From Nocardia jiangxiensis NBRC 101359 (lineage in GTDB: Bacteria; Actinomycetota; Actinomycetes; Mycobacteriales; Mycobacteriaceae): 64,000 nt of DNA. The stretch is from positions 62,001 to 126,000 of the forward strand of contig NZ_BAGB01000167.1 in the NCBI RefSeq assembly GCF_000308615.1. Reading direction: 5' to 3'. Shown here one piece after another: positions 8,897 through 16,951 of this stretch. The notes under the pieces were generated by a model, which saw nothing but the letters and a program-made list of their open reading frames with translations, was not told the DNA's origin and did no database searches. Within the stretch, counting starts at the first letter, position 1. The number at the start of each line of letters is the position of its first letter. The position numbers and the translations under genes were made by a program.

Positions 8897-9646
8897 ATGG
8901 AATCGCCATTCGAGGGAAAACGAGTTCTCGTCACAGGCGGCGCGGCCGGATTCGGCGAAGCGATCGTTCGCCGATTCGCAGGCTCTGGAGCATCGGTAGC
9001 CATCGCCGACATCGACGAGAAACGTGCCGAAAACCTTTCTGCCGGAATCGACCGCAGCATTGCCGTTGCCGTCGACGTCAGTGTGCCGGCCCAGGTGCAA
9101 TCGATGATCGATAGCACGGTCACCGCGTTCGGCGGCATCGATGTACTCGTGAACAATGCGGGAGTCCCGCATCGCAAGGCGCTGGCGCTCGATCTCGAGA
9201 TCGACGAGTTCGATCTGCAATTCGCCATCAACGTTCGAAGCGTCTTCTTGGCGACGAAATACGCAGTTCCGCATATGCCGGACGGATCCGTCATCGTCAA
9301 CACCGCATCGATCGGCGCCAAGCGGCCCCGGCCCACGGCCACGATATACAACGCCACCAAAGGAGCGGTCATAACCCTGACGCGTGGCCTGGCCACCGAG
9401 CTCAGTCCCCGAATCCGAGTCAACGCGGTCGCGCCGGTGGCTTCTCCCACCGGCTTCATGAAGACCGCGACAGGTCTCGACGCGCTACCCCCGGAGATTA
9501 TCGCCGCCACGACGAAGGGCATTCCGATGGGTCGCTTGGCGGAACCGGCCGACGTTGCGTCAGCCGTGCACTTCCTCGCGTCGCAGGACGCCTCATTTCT
9601 CACCGGGGTATGCCTGGATGTCGACGGCGGCCGAAGCATCCAATAG
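8897..9646 (+). CDS. SDR-family NAD(P)-dependent oxidoreductase
   Basis: 249-aa classical short-chain dehydrogenase. Cofactor motif TGGAAGFG near the N-terminus, NNAG in the middle, catalytic Ser in NTASIGAK and YNATK as the YxxxK motif. ATG 8897 sits 9 bases after GTAAGGA; a TTG at 8888 is possible but poorly spaced. It starts 5 bases after the lyase gene and is the last gene of the decarboxylase operon. In this setting it would oxidise a 3-hydroxyacyl-CoA or alcohol intermediate made by the hydratase; this is inference from context only. Confidence 0.88.
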   Translation: MESPFEGKRVLVTGGAAGFGEAIVRRFAGSGASVAIADIDEKRAENLSAGIDRSIAVAVDVSVPAQVQSMIDSTVTAFGGIDVLVNNAGVPHRKALALDLEIDEFDLQFAINVRSVFLATKYAVPHMPDGSVIVNTASIGAKRPRPTATIYNATKGAVITLTRGLATELSPRIRVNAVAPVASPTGFMKTATGLDALPPEIIAATTKGIPMGRLAEPADVASAVHFLASQDASFLTGVCLDVDGGRSIQ

Positions 9647-9748
9647 CGCATCATCACTCGCGGGACATCGACCCACGACTGGATCGGTACGCCCCGGCAG
9701 GATCTGCTGGTCATGAGAGGATGACGACTGCACGGGACGGAGGAACAG

Positions 9749-10375
9749 ATGAGCGCGCCGTCTTACTTGGGCCGCCCGATGGGGGCGGACGGAGAGCAGA
9801 CTCGTCGGCGTATCAAGGCTGCCGTGATGAAGCACGTCGCGGAGGTCGGCTATGCCAACGCCACGATGAAGGCGATCGCGCGGGAGGCCCAGCTCACCAG
9901 CGCCGCCATCTACCACTACTTCCCCTCCAAGGAATCGCTGGTCGTGGCGACGCTGGAGTCGGTGCAGGACGAAATAGTGGGGCGTCTGCAGGACGCGGCG
10001 GGGCGTGCGACGACGTTGGTCGGCCGCCTCACCGCCATCCTCGAGGAGGCGCTCGCATGCGTCGAGGACTACCCGACGGTGACGAGATTCGAGGCGAGCA
10101 TCTCGTTCGAAACCAGTCGACATCCCGACCTGTCCGCACTGCGTACCAACCGCCGCGACGCGGAGGAAGAGCTGTACACCCAGCTGATCAGCAGTGCAAT
10201 CGCCGCCGGTGAGCTTGCTCCCGACGTCGATTCGCAGTCTCTCGTCGATGTCATCTTGTCGATTTCGTCGGGGTTGACCTACCTGTCCGCGACGTCGATT
10301 CCCGAACGGCACCGTCGCGCGGTTCGCGCTGTCGAAGCGATACTTGCCTCCGGACTGCCAGTAGTCGGGAAGTAA
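9749..10375 (+). CDS. TetR-family transcriptional regulator
   Basis: 208-aa TetR regulator. The helix-turn-helix is at about residues 12-60, ending in LTSAAIYHYFPSKESL, the family signature; the remaining helices form the ligand-binding domain. A GGAGGAAC ribosome site precedes ATG 9749. It lies between the SDR gene and the Rieske oxygenase on the same strand, with 221 bases before the oxygenase that hold a 22-bp near-perfect dyad, so it probably represses the oxygenase operon and is relieved by a pathway intermediate. Confidence 0.93.
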   Translation: MSAPSYLGRPMGADGEQTRRRIKAAVMKHVAEVGYANATMKAIAREAQLTSAAIYHYFPSKESLVVATLESVQDEIVGRLQDAAGRATTLVGRLTAILEEALACVEDYPTVTRFEASISFETSRHPDLSALRTNRRDAEEELYTQLISSAIAAGELAPDVDSQSLVDVILSISSGLTYLSATSIPERHRRAVRAVEAILASGLPVVGK

Positions 10376-10497
10376 CCGCGCGTTCGTGCGCGAACCCGTT
10401 GCTGGACTCGAGATTTCACATGCCGAACGCCGCGGCCCGTGCCTGATCCGATGCGGTACGAGCCCGCCTTCCAAACATAGTTGACTTGGTTGACCTA

Positions 10498-10545
10498 TTG
10501 ACAGAACGAGTTCTACGCCACAAACTAACTCATCGATCAGTTAGT
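10498..10545 (+). promoter_or_regulatory. Probable promoter and TetR-type operator of the Rieske oxygenase operon
   Basis: A consensus -35 box TTGACA (10498-10503) is preceded by TTGAC at 10481 and 10490, giving three phased copies. About 18 bases downstream, where a -10 box would lie, is a dyad with arms ACTAACT (10524-10530) and AGTTAGT (10539-10545) around an ATCGAT core. A 22-bp dyad over the -10 region is a classical TetR repressor site. The ATG of the oxygenase follows 52 bases later. Assignment to the upstream TetR gene is inference. Confidence 0.55.
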
Positions 10546-10596
10546 GATGCAGAACACGTTCCACCGATCTGATGTCGGCCATGTTTGGAGGCACCG

Positions 10597-11931
10597 ATGA
10601 CGACTCTCGAAGAACCCGTGCAGGCACCCGCTGCGGCGTTTCGCCATGCGATCACCGACCCGACGCGGGTCCCTGTCGAGCGGTACTTCTCCCCGGAGTT
10701 CGCCGAGCTGGAGAAGAACAAGCTGTGGACCCGGGTCTGGCAGATGGCGTGCCGCCTGGAAGAGATTCCTCGGGTGGGCGACTTCACCGAGTATCGGATC
10801 AACGATCAGTCGATCCTCGTCGTCCGTGAGAGCGAAGAGTCGATCAAGGCCTACTTCAACGCCTGCAGGCATCGCGCCACTTCGCTCGGTGACGGCACCG
10901 GTACGTTTCACGGCGGCCAGATCGTCTGTCCCTATCACGGCTGGCGGTGGAACCTCGACGGCAGCAACTCCTACGTGTACGCCGAGCGCGGGTTCACCCC
11001 GGCATGCCTGGACCCGGACGCACTGAGGCTGCGGGAGTGCCAGGTGGGCACCATGTTCGGGATGGTGTTCATCAACATGGACCCCGACGCGGAACCGCTC
11101 GAGGTGGCAATGGACGGAATCCGGCAGAAGTTCGACCTGATCGGGTTCGACCGGATGAAGGTGCGCTGGTGGCGGCACCTGGTGTTGCCGGGCAACTGGA
11201 AGATGGCGCAGGAAGCGTTCATGGAGGCCTACCACGTGATGCAGGCGCACCCTTCGCTGAGCATGGGCGCCGCGGACGAGGACTACGACGTCGATGCGCT
11301 CGGCGGCGACTTCGAATGCTTCGGCAACGGCCACGGGCACGCGCTGCTGAGTAGCAGCGGGGGCACTCCGGTCGCGGGAATGTCGTTGGCGGACTACTTC
11401 ATTCAGTTCAACAACGCCTTGTACGTCGGAACCGATGCCTACACCACCGACCGGGAGATGTTCATCCAGCAAGGTCTGCTCGAAAAGGACATCGACGAGA
11501 ACGATTTCCCGATGGCGTTCTTCCAAGCGCTGTACGAATACGCGCAGGGCGCCGGCATCCCCCTGCCGCCACCGACCACCGAGACCAGTGGATACGGGCA
11601 CATCTTCCCCAACATCACCGTGCTGCCGGCCTACGGGAACTCCATCATCTACCGCGTGCGGCCCAACGGCGACGATCCCGAATCGTGTCTGTTCGAGGTG
11701 TGGGCGGTACAGATCCCCACCGCCGAGGAGGCCGACGTCGATCGCCCGGAACTCGAGGGGCCGATTCCGGTCGAGGAGTGGCCGCAGATCTTCAAAGAGG
11801 ACTTCCTCAACATCGAACGCCAACAACGCGGAATCCACACCCAAGGGCTTTCGGATCTGATCATGTCCGAGAAGTACGAAGCGATGATCGTCAACAGCCA
11901 CAAGACCATCGATGAATATCTCGCCCGGTAA
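10597..11931 (+). CDS. Rieske non-haem iron ring-hydroxylating oxygenase, alpha subunit
   Basis: 444-aa oxygenase of the aromatic-ring-hydroxylating type. The Rieske [2Fe-2S] cluster ligands are C90-x-H92 and C111-x2-H114 (CRH and CPYHG). The C-terminal catalytic domain carries the mononuclear iron histidines H213 and H218 in YHVMQAHP. Start ATG 10597 follows GGAGG by 5 bases. No beta subunit is encoded, so this is probably a homo-oligomeric type such as those acting on quaternary amines, phthalate-like acids or steroids. The next gene is a [2Fe-2S] ferredoxin, but no dedicated reductase is nearby. Cytosolic; substrate unknown. Confidence 0.92.
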   Translation: MTTLEEPVQAPAAAFRHAITDPTRVPVERYFSPEFAELEKNKLWTRVWQMACRLEEIPRVGDFTEYRINDQSILVVRESEESIKAYFNACRHRATSLGDGTGTFHGGQIVCPYHGWRWNLDGSNSYVYAERGFTPACLDPDALRLRECQVGTMFGMVFINMDPDAEPLEVAMDGIRQKFDLIGFDRMKVRWWRHLVLPGNWKMAQEAFMEAYHVMQAHPSLSMGAADEDYDVDALGGDFECFGNGHGHALLSSSGGTPVAGMSLADYFIQFNNALYVGTDAYTTDREMFIQQGLLEKDIDENDFPMAFFQALYEYAQGAGIPLPPPTTETSGYGHIFPNITVLPAYGNSIIYRVRPNGDDPESCLFEVWAVQIPTAEEADVDRPELEGPIPVEEWPQIFKEDFLNIERQQRGIHTQGLSDLIMSEKYEAMIVNSHKTIDEYLAR

Positions 11932-11937
11932 TCGAAC

Positions 11938-12285
11938 GTGGTGCAGGTGCGGGTGGAACCCGCCGGAATCGATCTCGACGTCCCACCCGGGCAGACGGTA
12001 TTCGAGGCCGCTCTCGCCGCGGGCGTGAAGTGGCCGACCATCTGCTTCGGTCAGGCCCGGTGCACGGCATGCGCGCTGACGATCGTCGACGGCCACCACA
12101 ACGCCGGGCCCGTCGAGTCCGAAGAGCGAGATGTGCTGCGGCAGATGGCCGGTCGCCGCCGGCGATCCGCGATGCGGGACACCCGCATCGCCTGCCGGAT
12201 GACGGTGCTCGGTCCTGTGACCGTGGACAAGCGCGGCGCGAAGAGACAGACCGATCCTGAGTGGAACGGTGATCGAAATGAATGA
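11938..12285 (+). CDS. [2Fe-2S] ferredoxin (plant/adrenodoxin-like)
   Basis: 115-aa ferredoxin with cysteine pattern C36-x5-C42-x2-C45 and a distant C86 (ICFGQARCTAC ... ACRM), the chloroplast-type [2Fe-2S] ligand set. It starts 6 bases after the Rieske oxygenase (GTG 11938, followed by a second GTG) and is the obvious electron donor to it. The C-terminal tail from about residue 97 is charged and probably disordered. Its end overlaps the start of the flavoprotein gene by 8 bases, pointing to translational coupling. Confidence 0.9.
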   Translation: MVQVRVEPAGIDLDVPPGQTVFEAALAAGVKWPTICFGQARCTACALTIVDGHHNAGPVESEERDVLRQMAGRRRRSAMRDTRIACRMTVLGPVTVDKRGAKRQTDPEWNGDRNE

Positions 12286-13954
12286 CAGCACAGGCGGATT
12301 CGAGGAAGATGTGACAGCGCAAACTCGTGCGGCCGGAAACGGCGACACCACCTACGACGTGATCGTCGTCGGCTTCGGCGGGGCCGGAGCCTGCGCCGCG
12401 ATCGCCGCCGCGGATGCCGGGGCGTCGGTGCTCGTCCTCGACCGGTCCTACGGTGGCGGATCCACCTACCACTCCGGCGGCGTGGTCTATGCCGGCGGCG
12501 GCACCAGCGCCCAGCACGAGGCAGGCGTCTCGGACAGCCCCGACAATATGTACGCGTACCTGCGCAAAGAGACCGGTGATGCGGTTGCCGAAGAGACTCT
12601 GCGCCGGTTCGTCAACACCAGTCCGGCGATGATCGAGTGGTTGCAGGCGCAGGGGCTCGAGTTCGAGGGCAGTGTCTGTCCGTACAAAACCTCGTATCCC
12701 ACCAACCGGCACTATCTCTACTACTCCGGCAACGAACTGGCCGCGGGATACTCCGACGTCGCCGAGCCGGCGCCACGAGGCCACCGCACACGTGCGAAGA
12801 ATTTCTCGGGTGCGACCTTCTACGGGCGACTGCGGGAGTCGGCCCTGCGCAGGGGCGTGACCTTCCGCCCCCTCGCCGAGGTGTCGAGCCTCATCGTGGA
12901 CGGCGATGTGGTCGCCGGTGTCGAGTTCCGTGCGCCCGCGTCGAATCGTATGCCCGGCAAGAGGTTCGAGTTGTTCGTCAAGTTATCGGAGAAGATGCAG
13001 ATCTGGCACGGGCCGACAGGGGCGCGACTGAACCGGATCGTCGAACGCGAGGTGCGCAAGCGCTCCACCACACACCGGGCACACGCCCGATCCGGCGTCA
13101 TCCTCTCGACCGGAGGACACGGCTTCAACCGAGCGCTGGTGGACCGGCATGCACCGGCCTGGTCGGCGATCGAGGCACTGGGCACCGTCGGCGACGACGG
13201 TGCGGCCCTTCGGCTCGGTGCGGTGGTCGATGCCCGCACGGCCAAGCTGGGGGCGATGTCGGGATGGCGGTTCATCGCGCCGCCGTCGGGCTTCATGGAG
13301 GGCATCGTCGTCGACGGCGACGGTGTTCGATTCGTGAACGAGCAGCTCTACGGAGCGACGATGACGACACCCATGGTGGAGGAACACGGCGCGCGGGCCT
13401 TCCTGATCGTCGATTCGGCGACCTGGCGCCGGGCTCGCGGTCAACTGCGTAGCCAGACGGCCTTCTTCCACGCGCCTCAGATGGCCTACCTCTTCGGTCC
13501 GACCGGGCACGTGAAGGCCGGTACGCTCGCCGAGCTGGCCACCAAGATCGGGATCTCGCCGAAGAGCCTGACAGAGACTGCCGCACAACACAATTCGGAT
13601 ATCGAGCAGCGCCGTGCCGATGCGTTCGGCAAGAAGGACGAATTCCGGCATCGGCTCGGCGACGGGCCGTTCTACGCCATCGATCTCTCACCCGGCGTTT
13701 CCCCCGCCTATCCGATGAAATTCATCACCCTCGGTGGCCTGGTCGTCGACGAGACGACCGGCCAAGTCGTGCGCAACGACGGCGGGCTGATTCGAGGGCT
13801 CTATGCGGCCGGGCGCTCCGCGGTCGGTCTGTGTAGCACCAGTTACGTCTCCGGTCTGTCGCTCGCGGACGCGGTGTTCTCCGGTCGCCGCGCCGGAGAA
13901 CATGCGGCCGGGGCGTCGGCACCGGCCATCATCGAAACCCAGGAGAGGCCATGA
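12278..13954 (+). CDS. FAD-binding oxidoreductase (fumarate reductase / 3-ketosteroid-dehydrogenase-like)
   Basis: 558-aa flavoprotein. It opens with an FAD-binding Rossmann motif (VIVVGFGGAGACAA, about 27-40) and closes with the second FAD contact region (GLYAAGRSAVGLCSTSYVSG), the layout of the FAD_binding_2 family that includes fumarate reductases and 3-ketosteroid dehydrogenases. It would introduce or remove a C=C bond next to a carbonyl. I see no NAD-binding domain, so it is unlikely to be the ferredoxin reductase for the oxygenase. ATG 12278 is preferred over GTG 12269; its stop overlaps the next start (ATGA at 13951). Substrate unknown. Confidence 0.85.
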   Translation: MNDSTGGFEEDVTAQTRAAGNGDTTYDVIVVGFGGAGACAAIAAADAGASVLVLDRSYGGGSTYHSGGVVYAGGGTSAQHEAGVSDSPDNMYAYLRKETGDAVAEETLRRFVNTSPAMIEWLQAQGLEFEGSVCPYKTSYPTNRHYLYYSGNELAAGYSDVAEPAPRGHRTRAKNFSGATFYGRLRESALRRGVTFRPLAEVSSLIVDGDVVAGVEFRAPASNRMPGKRFELFVKLSEKMQIWHGPTGARLNRIVEREVRKRSTTHRAHARSGVILSTGGHGFNRALVDRHAPAWSAIEALGTVGDDGAALRLGAVVDARTAKLGAMSGWRFIAPPSGFMEGIVVDGDGVRFVNEQLYGATMTTPMVEEHGARAFLIVDSATWRRARGQLRSQTAFFHAPQMAYLFGPTGHVKAGTLAELATKIGISPKSLTETAAQHNSDIEQRRADAFGKKDEFRHRLGDGPFYAIDLSPGVSPAYPMKFITLGGLVVDETTGQVVRNDGGLIRGLYAAGRSAVGLCSTSYVSGLSLADAVFSGRRAGEHAAGASAPAIIETQERP

Positions 13955-14940
13955 CCCCGACCACAGCAGTACTCGACTCCGATACCCAGATCGCGTTGTA
14001 CCGGACGGCGACCCGGATCAAGCTCTTCGACGAGAAATATCTGTCGTTGATGAAAAGTGGCGCCATCGGCGGCATGTACTACTCGCCGCGTGGCCAGGAA
14101 TTCACCGCTGTGTCGGTCGCGGCCCATCTGCGCCCGGACGACTACGTCGTCACCATCTACCGCGGCCTGCACGACCAGATCGCGAAAGGTGTTCCGCTAC
14201 GCGAATTGTGGGCGGAATTTCTCGGCAAGGCGACAGGCACCTGTGGCGGGAAGGGCGGGCCGATGCACGTCACCTCCCCGGAGCACGGTCTGATGGTCAC
14301 CACCGGTGTGGTCGGTTCGGGTATGCCGATTGCCAACGGGATCGCCCTGTCGGCCGCGATGCGCGGAACCGACCAGGTCACCGTCGTCAATTTCGGTGAC
14401 GGCGCATCCAATATCGGCGCCTTCCACGAGTCGATGAACCTGGCCTCGGTATGGAATCTGCCGGTGGTGTTCGTCTGCCAGAACAACCTCTACGCCGAGT
14501 ACACGCCCCTTGCCCAGGGCACCTCCGTGGAACGGATCGCCGACCGCGCCGCCGCGTACTCGATGCCCGGGGTCACCGTCGACGGCAATGACCCGATCGC
14601 GATGTACCGGGTGGCCGGGGACGCCGTCGAGCGAGCACGCCGAGGTGACGGCCCCACCCTCGTCGAGGCGCTGACCTACCGGTTCAACGGTCACGTGATC
14701 GGCGACCAGCAGGGCTACATCCCCAAGGCGGAATTGTCGGCAGCCATCGCCGCCGATCCGGTGCCGCGCTATCGGGAACAGCTGATCGCGCAAGGCATCG
14801 CCACCGCTACGCAACTCGACGCTATCGACGCCGAGGCGGCCGCCGAAATCGCCGACGCTGCCCAGTTCGCACTCGACGCACCCTGGCCGGACCCCTCCAC
14901 ACTGACCACCGATGTGTATGCCGAGGAGGCGATCGCATGA
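13951..14940 (+). CDS. 2-oxo acid / acetoin dehydrogenase E1 component, alpha subunit
   Basis: 329-aa ThDP-dependent E1-alpha. The ThDP/Mg motif is GDGASNIGAFHES ... VFVCQNN (about 148-177). The length and the lead-in GGMYYSPRGQEFTAVSVAAH resemble acetoin dehydrogenase and pyruvate dehydrogenase E1-alpha. It would decarboxylate a 2-oxo acid or split an alpha-hydroxyketone and hand the acyl group to a lipoyl carrier. ATGA overlaps join it to the flavoprotein before it and to E1-beta after it, so the set is made together. The true substrate may be a diketone-like intermediate of the oxygenase pathway. Confidence 0.9.
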   Translation: MTPTTAVLDSDTQIALYRTATRIKLFDEKYLSLMKSGAIGGMYYSPRGQEFTAVSVAAHLRPDDYVVTIYRGLHDQIAKGVPLRELWAEFLGKATGTCGGKGGPMHVTSPEHGLMVTTGVVGSGMPIANGIALSAAMRGTDQVTVVNFGDGASNIGAFHESMNLASVWNLPVVFVCQNNLYAEYTPLAQGTSVERIADRAAAYSMPGVTVDGNDPIAMYRVAGDAVERARRGDGPTLVEALTYRFNGHVIGDQQGYIPKAELSAAIAADPVPRYREQLIAQGIATATQLDAIDAEAAAEIADAAQFALDAPWPDPSTLTTDVYAEEAIA

Positions 14941-15947
14941 CCATCCAGGATGAGCGAACCACCGTCGCGACGAAGAATCTGCTCTTCGTCCAAGCGATCA
15001 ACGAGGCGCTGCACACCGCGATGGAATTGGACGACAGCGTGTTCGCCCTCGGTGAGGACATCATGGACCCCGGCGGTGGCGGTTTCGGCGTGCACAAGGG
15101 CCTGGAAACCAAGTACGGTTCCGCACGCGTGCGCTCCACCCCGATCTCCGAGCAGGCGATCATGGGTGCCGCGATCGGTTCGGCGATCGCCGGTATGCGT
15201 CCGGTCGCCGAGATCATGCTGATGAACTTCGTGCACGTCTGCGCGGACCAGCTGATCAACCACGCCGCGAAGCTGCGCTACATGTCCGGCGGGCGTACCC
15301 CTGTGCCCCTGACCGTGCGCACTGCTACCGGCACGGGCGGCGGATTCGGCGCCCAGCACTCCGACATGCTCGAGGCGCCGCTGGTCCATGCGTCCGGCCT
15401 CAAGGTCATCGTGCCCAGCAACCCGGCCGATGCCAAGGGACTGCTTCTCTCGGCGATCTTCGATGACGACCCGTGTGTCTTCGTCGAGATGACCGGCCTG
15501 TACTTCGCCTCGAAAGGTGAAGTGCCCGAGGGGGATTACCGTATTCCGCTCGGGCAGGCAGCGATCGCCCGGCCGGGCACTGATGTCACGATCCTGACCT
15601 ACGGCAGGCAGGTTCTCGACAGCCTCACCGCGGCGCAGACCCTGGCCGACGAGGGAATCGACGTGGAGGTGGTCGATCTGCGAACCATCCAGCCCCTCGA
15701 TCTGCCCACCATCCTGGCCTCGGTAGTCAAGACCAAGCGCGCGGTGGTCGTCCATGAAGCCGTGCGGCGCGCCGGTTTCGGCGCAGAACTGGCCGCCACC
15801 ATTCAGGAAGAGCTCTTCGGGGAGCTCGCCGGACCGGTGCTGCGCGTCACCGCGCCGAATACTCCGGTGCCCTATGCCGGAACGCTCGAACAGGCATTTC
15901 TTCCAGGCCCGGACAAGATCGCCGCGGCCGTCCGGGCGCTCGCCTAG
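14937..15947 (+). CDS. 2-oxo acid / acetoin dehydrogenase E1 component, beta subunit
   Basis: 336-aa E1-beta (transketolase pyrimidine-binding domain about 15-190, transketolase C-terminal domain about 205-325). Family marks include FALGEDI near the N-terminus, STPISEQAIMGAAIGSAIAG and the C-terminal TKRAVVVHEA. It pairs with the alpha subunit, whose stop it overlaps (ATGA). Fifty-six bases separate it from the free lipoyl domain. Together they make an alpha2-beta2 E1 without a visible E2 acyltransferase. Confidence 0.92.
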   Translation: MTIQDERTTVATKNLLFVQAINEALHTAMELDDSVFALGEDIMDPGGGGFGVHKGLETKYGSARVRSTPISEQAIMGAAIGSAIAGMRPVAEIMLMNFVHVCADQLINHAAKLRYMSGGRTPVPLTVRTATGTGGGFGAQHSDMLEAPLVHASGLKVIVPSNPADAKGLLLSAIFDDDPCVFVEMTGLYFASKGEVPEGDYRIPLGQAAIARPGTDVTILTYGRQVLDSLTAAQTLADEGIDVEVVDLRTIQPLDLPTILASVVKTKRAVVVHEAVRRAGFGAELAATIQEELFGELAGPVLRVTAPNTPVPYAGTLEQAFLPGPDKIAAAVRALA

Positions 15948-16003
15948 CCGGGCATCCGATATCCCACAACGAATCGCATATTCCAGACACAAGGACAGTG
16001 ACC

Positions 16004-16231
16004 GTGGAAATCAAGATCCCACAGCTCGGCGTGACCATGACGGAAGGGGAGATCACCGAGTGGCTGGTGGAGAACGGGGCATCGGTCACCGAGGGCGAAC
16101 CGATCTACAACCTCGCCACCGACAAGACCGAAGCCGAAATCGAAGCACCGAGTGCGGGAACCATCGAAATCTTCGGCGAGATCGACACGACCTACCAGGT
16201 CGGGACCGTCGTCGGAATCATCCGGCAGTAG
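16004..16231 (+). CDS. Stand-alone lipoyl-domain carrier protein
   Basis: 75-aa protein that is a single biotinyl/lipoyl domain. The modified lysine is K41 in LATDKTEAEIEAPSAG; the DK-T form is typical of lipoylation, not of the biotin MKM motif. No peripheral-subunit-binding domain and no acyltransferase core follow: the gene stops after the one domain. I prefer GTG 16004, 8 bases after AAGGA; GTG 15998 is only 2 bases from it. It directly follows E1-alpha/beta and is most simply their acyl acceptor, with the E2/E3 activities supplied in trans or not needed. Confidence 0.88.
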   Translation: MEIKIPQLGVTMTEGEITEWLVENGASVTEGEPIYNLATDKTEAEIEAPSAGTIEIFGEIDTTYQVGTVVGIIRQ

Positions 16232-16268
16232 CAGCGCCGCACTCGTGGCCGCAGAAGAGGAGAAGCAC

Positions 16269-16862
16269 ATGTCCGAGCTTCGTGAATCGGTAGGCGGTGA
16301 TGACGCCGCCCCCAGACCTGCAACGACGCGGCAGGGGACCCGGGCAGAGTTCCGGATATTCACTGGCGAACCAGTGGTCGATCTGCTCGAGATCATGGAT
16401 TTTCCGGGCTATCCCGAAGAGGTCGTGAATTCGATCCCGCCCGACGAATTCGCCCTCATGGCAGGTGGAGCCCTCACGGAAGTGATGTTCTGCCATGATG
16501 ATCCGGACGGGTACAGCCTGGCAAAGGTCTCGTTGGCGCCGGAGGTGATTCTGCCGGCGCACACCCATAATGTGGATTGTCTCTATTACGTGGTTGCCGG
16601 ATGGCTTCAGCTCGGTCGTCGGCGCTTGGATCCGGGTGCGGGTTTCTATGTGCCCCGGGGGGCGCGGTACGGCTACCGCGCCGGTCCCGAAGGCGTGGCT
16701 GTCCTGGAATTCCGGCATGCCACGAAATTCGATATCGACGTCTCCGACACACGCTCGTCCACTTGGAGCGAATTGCGCCAGGCCGCACATAAATACAACG
16801 GCTGGCCCGGCTTCGCGGAGGAAGCCGGCTATCGGAGCCCGAGCATCGAAACGAATCAGTAG
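16269..16862 (+). CDS. Cupin-domain protein
   Basis: 197-aa protein with one cupin barrel at about residues 80-155: ILPAHTHNVDCLYYVVAGWL supplies the first metal-binding motif (two His) and PRGARYGYRAGPEG the second, which lacks the usual His. Start ATG 16269 follows GAAGAGGAGAAG; the frame is open further upstream but overlaps the lipoyl gene. It is the last gene of the oxygenase operon, 37 bases after the lipoyl domain. Cupins here often act as isomerases, dioxygenases or lactonases on ring-cleavage products. The function is not determined. Confidence 0.8.
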   Translation: MSELRESVGGDDAAPRPATTRQGTRAEFRIFTGEPVVDLLEIMDFPGYPEEVVNSIPPDEFALMAGGALTEVMFCHDDPDGYSLAKVSLAPEVILPAHTHNVDCLYYVVAGWLQLGRRRLDPGAGFYVPRGARYGYRAGPEGVAVLEFRHATKFDIDVSDTRSSTWSELRQAAHKYNGWPGFAEEAGYRSPSIETNQ

Positions 16863-16889
16863 ACCGATCAACTGCCGGACTCCGCCGAG

Positions 16890-16915
16890 GCGGCCGCGGC
16901 CTGTGCCGCGGCCGC
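16890..16915. terminator. GC-rich hairpin between convergent operons
   Basis: Perfect 11-bp inverted repeat (arms GCGGCCGCGGC and GCCGCGGCCGC) with a four-base loop CTGT. It lies in the 89-base gap between the convergent cupin and SDR genes. There is no T-run, as usual for actinomycete terminators. It probably ends both operons. Confidence 0.7.
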
Positions 16916-16951
16916 TCGCCCCGATCGGCCGGTCAGGGTTCGCGAGACCGA

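Noticed and set aside
10537..12351. 604-codon leftward open frame opposite the Rieske oxygenase and ferredoxin
   Set aside because: It is antisense to genes with intact catalytic motifs and has no recognisable domain.
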